From Frankia sp. (GTDB lineage Bacteria > Actinomycetota > Actinomycetes > Frankiales > Frankiaceae), in assembly GCA_019689615.1 (NCBI GenBank), contig JADGHD010000218.1, positions 1-7,845 of the forward strand: a stretch of 7,845 bases of DNA. The letters are read 5' to 3'. Both the position numbers and the translations under genes were made by a program. Positions 5,911 through 7,845 of this stretch are shown here, in pieces (the first letter of the stretch is position 1; each line of letters begins with the position of its first letter). Below the pieces are notes generated by a model. The model had not been told where the DNA came from, searched no databases, and worked only from the letters and a program-made list of their open reading frames with translations.

Positions 5911-7107
5911 CTACCGCGGCCCGCCGCGGACCACCGGCATCAGGACGTAGCGGAAGCCGCCGTCGTCCTTGCCGGTGACGATCGCCGGTGAGCTGGCCGC
6001 CTCGCCCGGGTCGGCGGACGCGAAGCCGATCGTCACCTCATCGCCCTCGATCGCGCCCAGGCCGTCGAGCAGGAAGGTCGGGTTGTACCAGACGACCAGG
6101 TCCGGGCCGTCGTACTCGACCTGCACCGAGTCCGTCGCCGACGCCAGCTCGCCGCCGTCGGTCTCGCCGTTCCACCCGGCCGCCGCGGTGGCGCTGGCCG
6201 GCGCGCCGACGTCCGCGACCACCCGGCCGCCGCCGAACGTCAGCCGGATCGGGGTCGACCGGCCGCCGACCACCGCCACCCGCCGGATGGCCGCGGCGAA
6301 CGGGGCGACCTGGGTGGTCGCCGTCAGCGGCACCGAGTCAGGGAACAGCCGGCGGTAGCGCGGGAAGGTGCCCTCCACCAGCCGGACGACGACCCGGCGG
6401 TTGCCGGTGGACAGCCCGAACTGCGTCCCGCCGTCGCCGTCGTCGCTGGCGCCGAGGCCGAGCGACACCCGGGAGGCGGCGGTCGGGATCCGGGCCAGCT
6501 CGGCGAGCAGCCGGGCCGGCACGTGGGCGACCGCCTCCGGGGCGCGCACCGAGGGCTGCCAGGGGATCGTGCGGGACGCCAGCCGGTAGCGGTCGGTGGC
6601 GACCAGCGTGAGCCCGTGGCTGGCGAACTCCAGCCGCAGCGCGGTCAGCACCGGGAAGGTCTCGTCCCTGGCGGCGGCCGGCACGACCTGGCCCACCGCG
6701 GCGCTGAACCCCAGCGTGTCGACCTCGCCCAGCGGCGGCGGGAAGGCCGGCAGGGCCGGGTAGTCGTCGAGCGGCAGGGTCGGCACCCGGTAGTGGGCGC
6801 TGCCGGCGCGCACGGTCAGCCAGCCCTCGTCGACGGTGAGCCGCACCGACTCGTCGGGCAGGCTGCGCACGATCTCCGCGACCAGCCGCCCGGGCAGCAG
6901 CACCCGGCCGGGCACAACCGCCGGGGCGTCGACGGTGGCCGTCACCGCCGCCTGGTAGTCGTACGCGGACAGGGTCACCCGCTCGGCCGCCGCGTCCAGC
7001 AGCAGGCCCGCCGCCACCGGCGAGCCCGGCACCGGACGTACGGGCAGGTGGCGCGCCACCCAGCCGGCCGCGTCCGCCAGCTCCGCCCGCGGCAGCGTGA
7101 CCTTCAT
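5911..7107 (-). CDS. DNA polymerase III beta subunit (sliding clamp) paralogue
   Basis: The 398-residue protein shows the three-domain clamp fold: domain 1 about 1-120, domain 2 about 128-250, domain 3 about 258-398. Signatures include GLLLDAA (34-40), VLLPGRLVAEIVRSLP (69-84), TDRYRLA (171-177, partner-binding cleft, actinobacterial form), FPRYRRLFP (248-256), YNPTFLLDGL (341-350) and a C-terminal YVLMPVV (387-393) close to the usual MPMRL-type end. It should form a ring dimer that tethers polymerases or repair proteins to DNA. Domain 3 has a Gly/Ala/Ser-rich insertion around 301-328. The neighbours are not dnaA, recF or gyrB, so this is probably a second clamp rather than the main dnaN; Streptomyces also has such a paralogue. 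ATG 7107 was chosen because homology begins there; the frame stays open to 7782 but upstream is low-complexity. It overlaps a possible leader ORF by ATGA. Confidence 0.9.
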   Translation of the reverse strand: MKVTLPRAELADAAGWVARHLPVRPVPGSPVAAGLLLDAAAERVTLSAYDYQAAVTATVDAPAVVPGRVLLPGRLVAEIVRSLPDESVRLTVDEGWLTVRAGSAHYRVPTLPLDDYPALPAFPPPLGEVDTLGFSAAVGQVVPAAARDETFPVLTALRLEFASHGLTLVATDRYRLASRTIPWQPSVRAPEAVAHVPARLLAELARIPTAASRVSLGLGASDDGDGGTQFGLSTGNRRVVVRLVEGTFPRYRRLFPDSVPLTATTQVAPFAAAIRRVAVVGGRSTPIRLTFGGGRVVADVGAPASATAAAGWNGETDGGELASATDSVQVEYDGPDLVVWYNPTFLLDGLGAIEGDEVTIGFASADPGEAASSPAIVTGKDDGGFRYVLMPVVRGGPR

Positions 7108-7313
7108 GGTCTGGCCATCCGGCCCCGCCACGGCGGCGGCGCGCAGTCCGGCAGCGGGCGGGGCAGGGCCGCGCCAGCCGGAGACACCGCGCCGGCCCGA
7201 GACACCGCGCCAGCCACACGCACCGTGCCGGCCAGACACTCCGTGCCTGCCAGACACGCCGTGCCAGCCGAAGACACGGATGCGGGCGCGCCGACCGTCA
7301 TCCTGACCGTCAT
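7104..7313 (-). CDS. Possible short leader ORF translationally coupled to the clamp paralogue
   Basis: A 69-residue frame (start ATG 7313, alternative ATG 7301) ends in a TGA that overlaps the clamp ATG as ATGA. Residues 16-51 are six hexapeptides of the form AG(T/A)xxx, encoded by the 18-bp tandem repeat. The two ATGs lie in a 9-bp direct repeat (GACCGTCAT on the + strand, 7293-7301 and 7305-7313). No ribosome site is visible, and third-position G/C is only slightly better than in the overlapping frame, so chance openness is a serious alternative. If translated, it would be a repetitive leader peptide delivering ribosomes to the clamp start. I recognise no family. Confidence 0.25.
   Translation of the reverse strand: MTVRMTVGAPASVSSAGTACLAGTECLAGTVRVAGAVSRAGAVSPAGAALPRPLPDCAPPPWRGRMARP
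7171..7278. repeat. Six tandem copies of a degenerate 18-bp unit
   Basis: Units start at 7171, 7189, 7207, 7225, 7243 and 7261, each exactly 18 bp, with a + strand consensus near GYGCCRGCCNGAGACACC. The first two and the last are most alike at the GAGACACC part; the third to fifth diverge. The exact period with no gaps, a multiple of three, keeps every frame in register and yields hexapeptide repeats in all open frames. It ends 63 bp upstream of the clamp ATG. There are no spacers, so this is not a CRISPR array. Confidence 0.85.
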
Positions 7314-7400
7314 GGTTGGATTGTGCCGCGTGACGGCCCGAGTTCCGGGAATATCGCCACGCGTCGGCGGGCCGTCCGTGTCGACTTGCCCGCGTCGCCG

Positions 7401-7428
7401 GGTTACCGGGCCACGGCATCCGGTCACC
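7401..7428. promoter_or_regulatory. Pair of GGTNACC palindromes 21 bp apart
   Basis: GGTTACC (7401-7407) and GGTCACC (7422-7428) are near-palindromes whose starts are separated by 21 bp, two helical turns. The second extends to CGGTCACCG. They lie about 300 bp upstream of the clamp paralogue. They could be operator sites, but seven-base matches in this composition are not strong evidence. Confidence 0.25.
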
Positions 7429-7601
7429 GAGGCTCCCGCCGGAGCGGACGGGAACGGCGGCGCGCCCCCGGCGGCACAACGCGCCGACCCCGAAGGCCTC
7501 TACCAGAGATCTCCCGTCAGCCAACCCACGCCCATGCGGGGTGGACGAAGTGGCACAGAGACAACGAACAGCCACCAGATCGACCAGAGGTTCGCCATGC
7601 T

Positions 7602-7634
7602 GGACAGGTGAGGTCACGTCCCGCGCACCTGTCC
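7602..7634. repeat. Perfect 9-bp inverted repeat
   Basis: GGACAGGTG (7602-7610) and CACCTGTCC (7626-7634) are exact reverse complements around a 15-nt centre. No U-tract follows on either side. It could be a terminator for a gene lying outside the window or an operator; nothing nearby decides between them. Confidence 0.6.
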
Positions 7635-7845
7635 CGGCTCCGCGGACGCACGCAGCCCGCCTCCGCCTCCGCTCCGACGCCCGCCGGCACGCCATCACCG
7701 GACCGAACCGGCGCCGGCGCCGCCCGCCCGGCCGGGCGGCCGGCGCGCACGCCTGACCCGCGGCGCTGGCCCCGGTGGGCACGCCGGTCCCGCCCGCGCG
7801 ACTGGCCGGTCCCCCGGTCGCTTAAACACAACAGCCGCTGCCGAC

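Larger units (their letters stand above)
7108..7845. other. Upstream region of the clamp paralogue, no confident gene
   Basis: Apart from the short leader frame, the open frames on both strands are Arg/Pro/Gly-rich and of the kind expected by chance at this GC content. The region holds the six-copy 18-bp repeat (7171-7278), a 12-bp-spaced direct repeat GACCGTCAT (7293-7301, 7305-7313), two GGTNACC sites 21 bp apart (7401-7428), a GAGATCTC palindrome (7506-7513) and a 9-bp inverted repeat (7602-7634). The last 30 bases contain a small AT-richer patch, CTTAAACACAAC, which could belong to a promoter outside or at the edge of the window. Confidence 0.55.

Noticed and set aside
7171..7278. CRISPR array
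   Set aside because: Units are contiguous and degenerate with no unique spacers, and no cas gene is present.
6523..7611. 362-codon rightward frame antisense to the clamp gene
   Set aside because: No recognisable motifs, and the opposite strand holds a clear sliding clamp.
5911..7782. Clamp gene extended to a 623-residue protein starting at 7782
   Set aside because: Clamp homology begins exactly at the ATG at 7107. The extra 225 residues are Arg/Gly-rich and include the translated 18-bp repeat; they do not resemble a domain.

Overview
The window is very GC-rich chromosomal DNA. Codons with almost exclusively G/C third positions, GTG starts, weak or absent Shine-Dalgarno sequences and the protein families present point to a high-GC actinobacterium. 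The sliding clamp, D-aminoacyl-tRNA deacylase and LysR proteins resemble those of Streptomyces/Frankia-type actinomycetes as I recall them; I could not run a search, so the genus is not determined. No rRNA, tRNA, CRISPR array, insertion sequence or prophage gene was seen.

Layout, left to right. Positions 1-71 probably hold the last codons of a rightward gene. Positions 72-588 have no gene I can support, but contain two short direct-repeat pairs and, just past sdhB, a 16-bp hairpin that fits a terminator of the leftward operon. Positions 589-4026 are a compact leftward operon sdhC-sdhA-sdhB, encoding a three-subunit succinate dehydrogenase of the five-helix, two-haem cytochrome b558 class. The genes are 1 bp apart (C-A) or overlap by 4 bp (A-B). 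A divergent LysR-type regulator starts at 4089 or, more likely, 4110; the short gap holds a LysR-type dyad (ATAG-N7-CTAT) and possible leaderless promoters for both genes. The regulator carries an unusual tail of about 100 residues. After a hairpin comes dtd (D-aminoacyl-tRNA deacylase, 5390-5815), which converges on a leftward gene for a DNA polymerase III beta-clamp paralogue (5911-7107).

Upstream of the clamp gene, 7108-7845 holds no clear protein gene. It contains six tandem copies of a degenerate 18-bp unit, a short candidate leader ORF ending in an ATGA overlap with the clamp start, a GGTNACC pair 21 bp apart, and a 9-bp inverted repeat.

Functionally, the SDH complex oxidises succinate in the TCA cycle and passes electrons through SdhB Fe-S clusters and SdhC haems to menaquinone. 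The LysR protein is the obvious candidate regulator of this operon and of itself. dtd (translation quality control) and the clamp paralogue (replication or repair) have no visible link to respiration. I see no convincing new multi-gene system; the most unusual parts are the repeat-bearing leader of the clamp paralogue, the LysR tail and the divergent control region.
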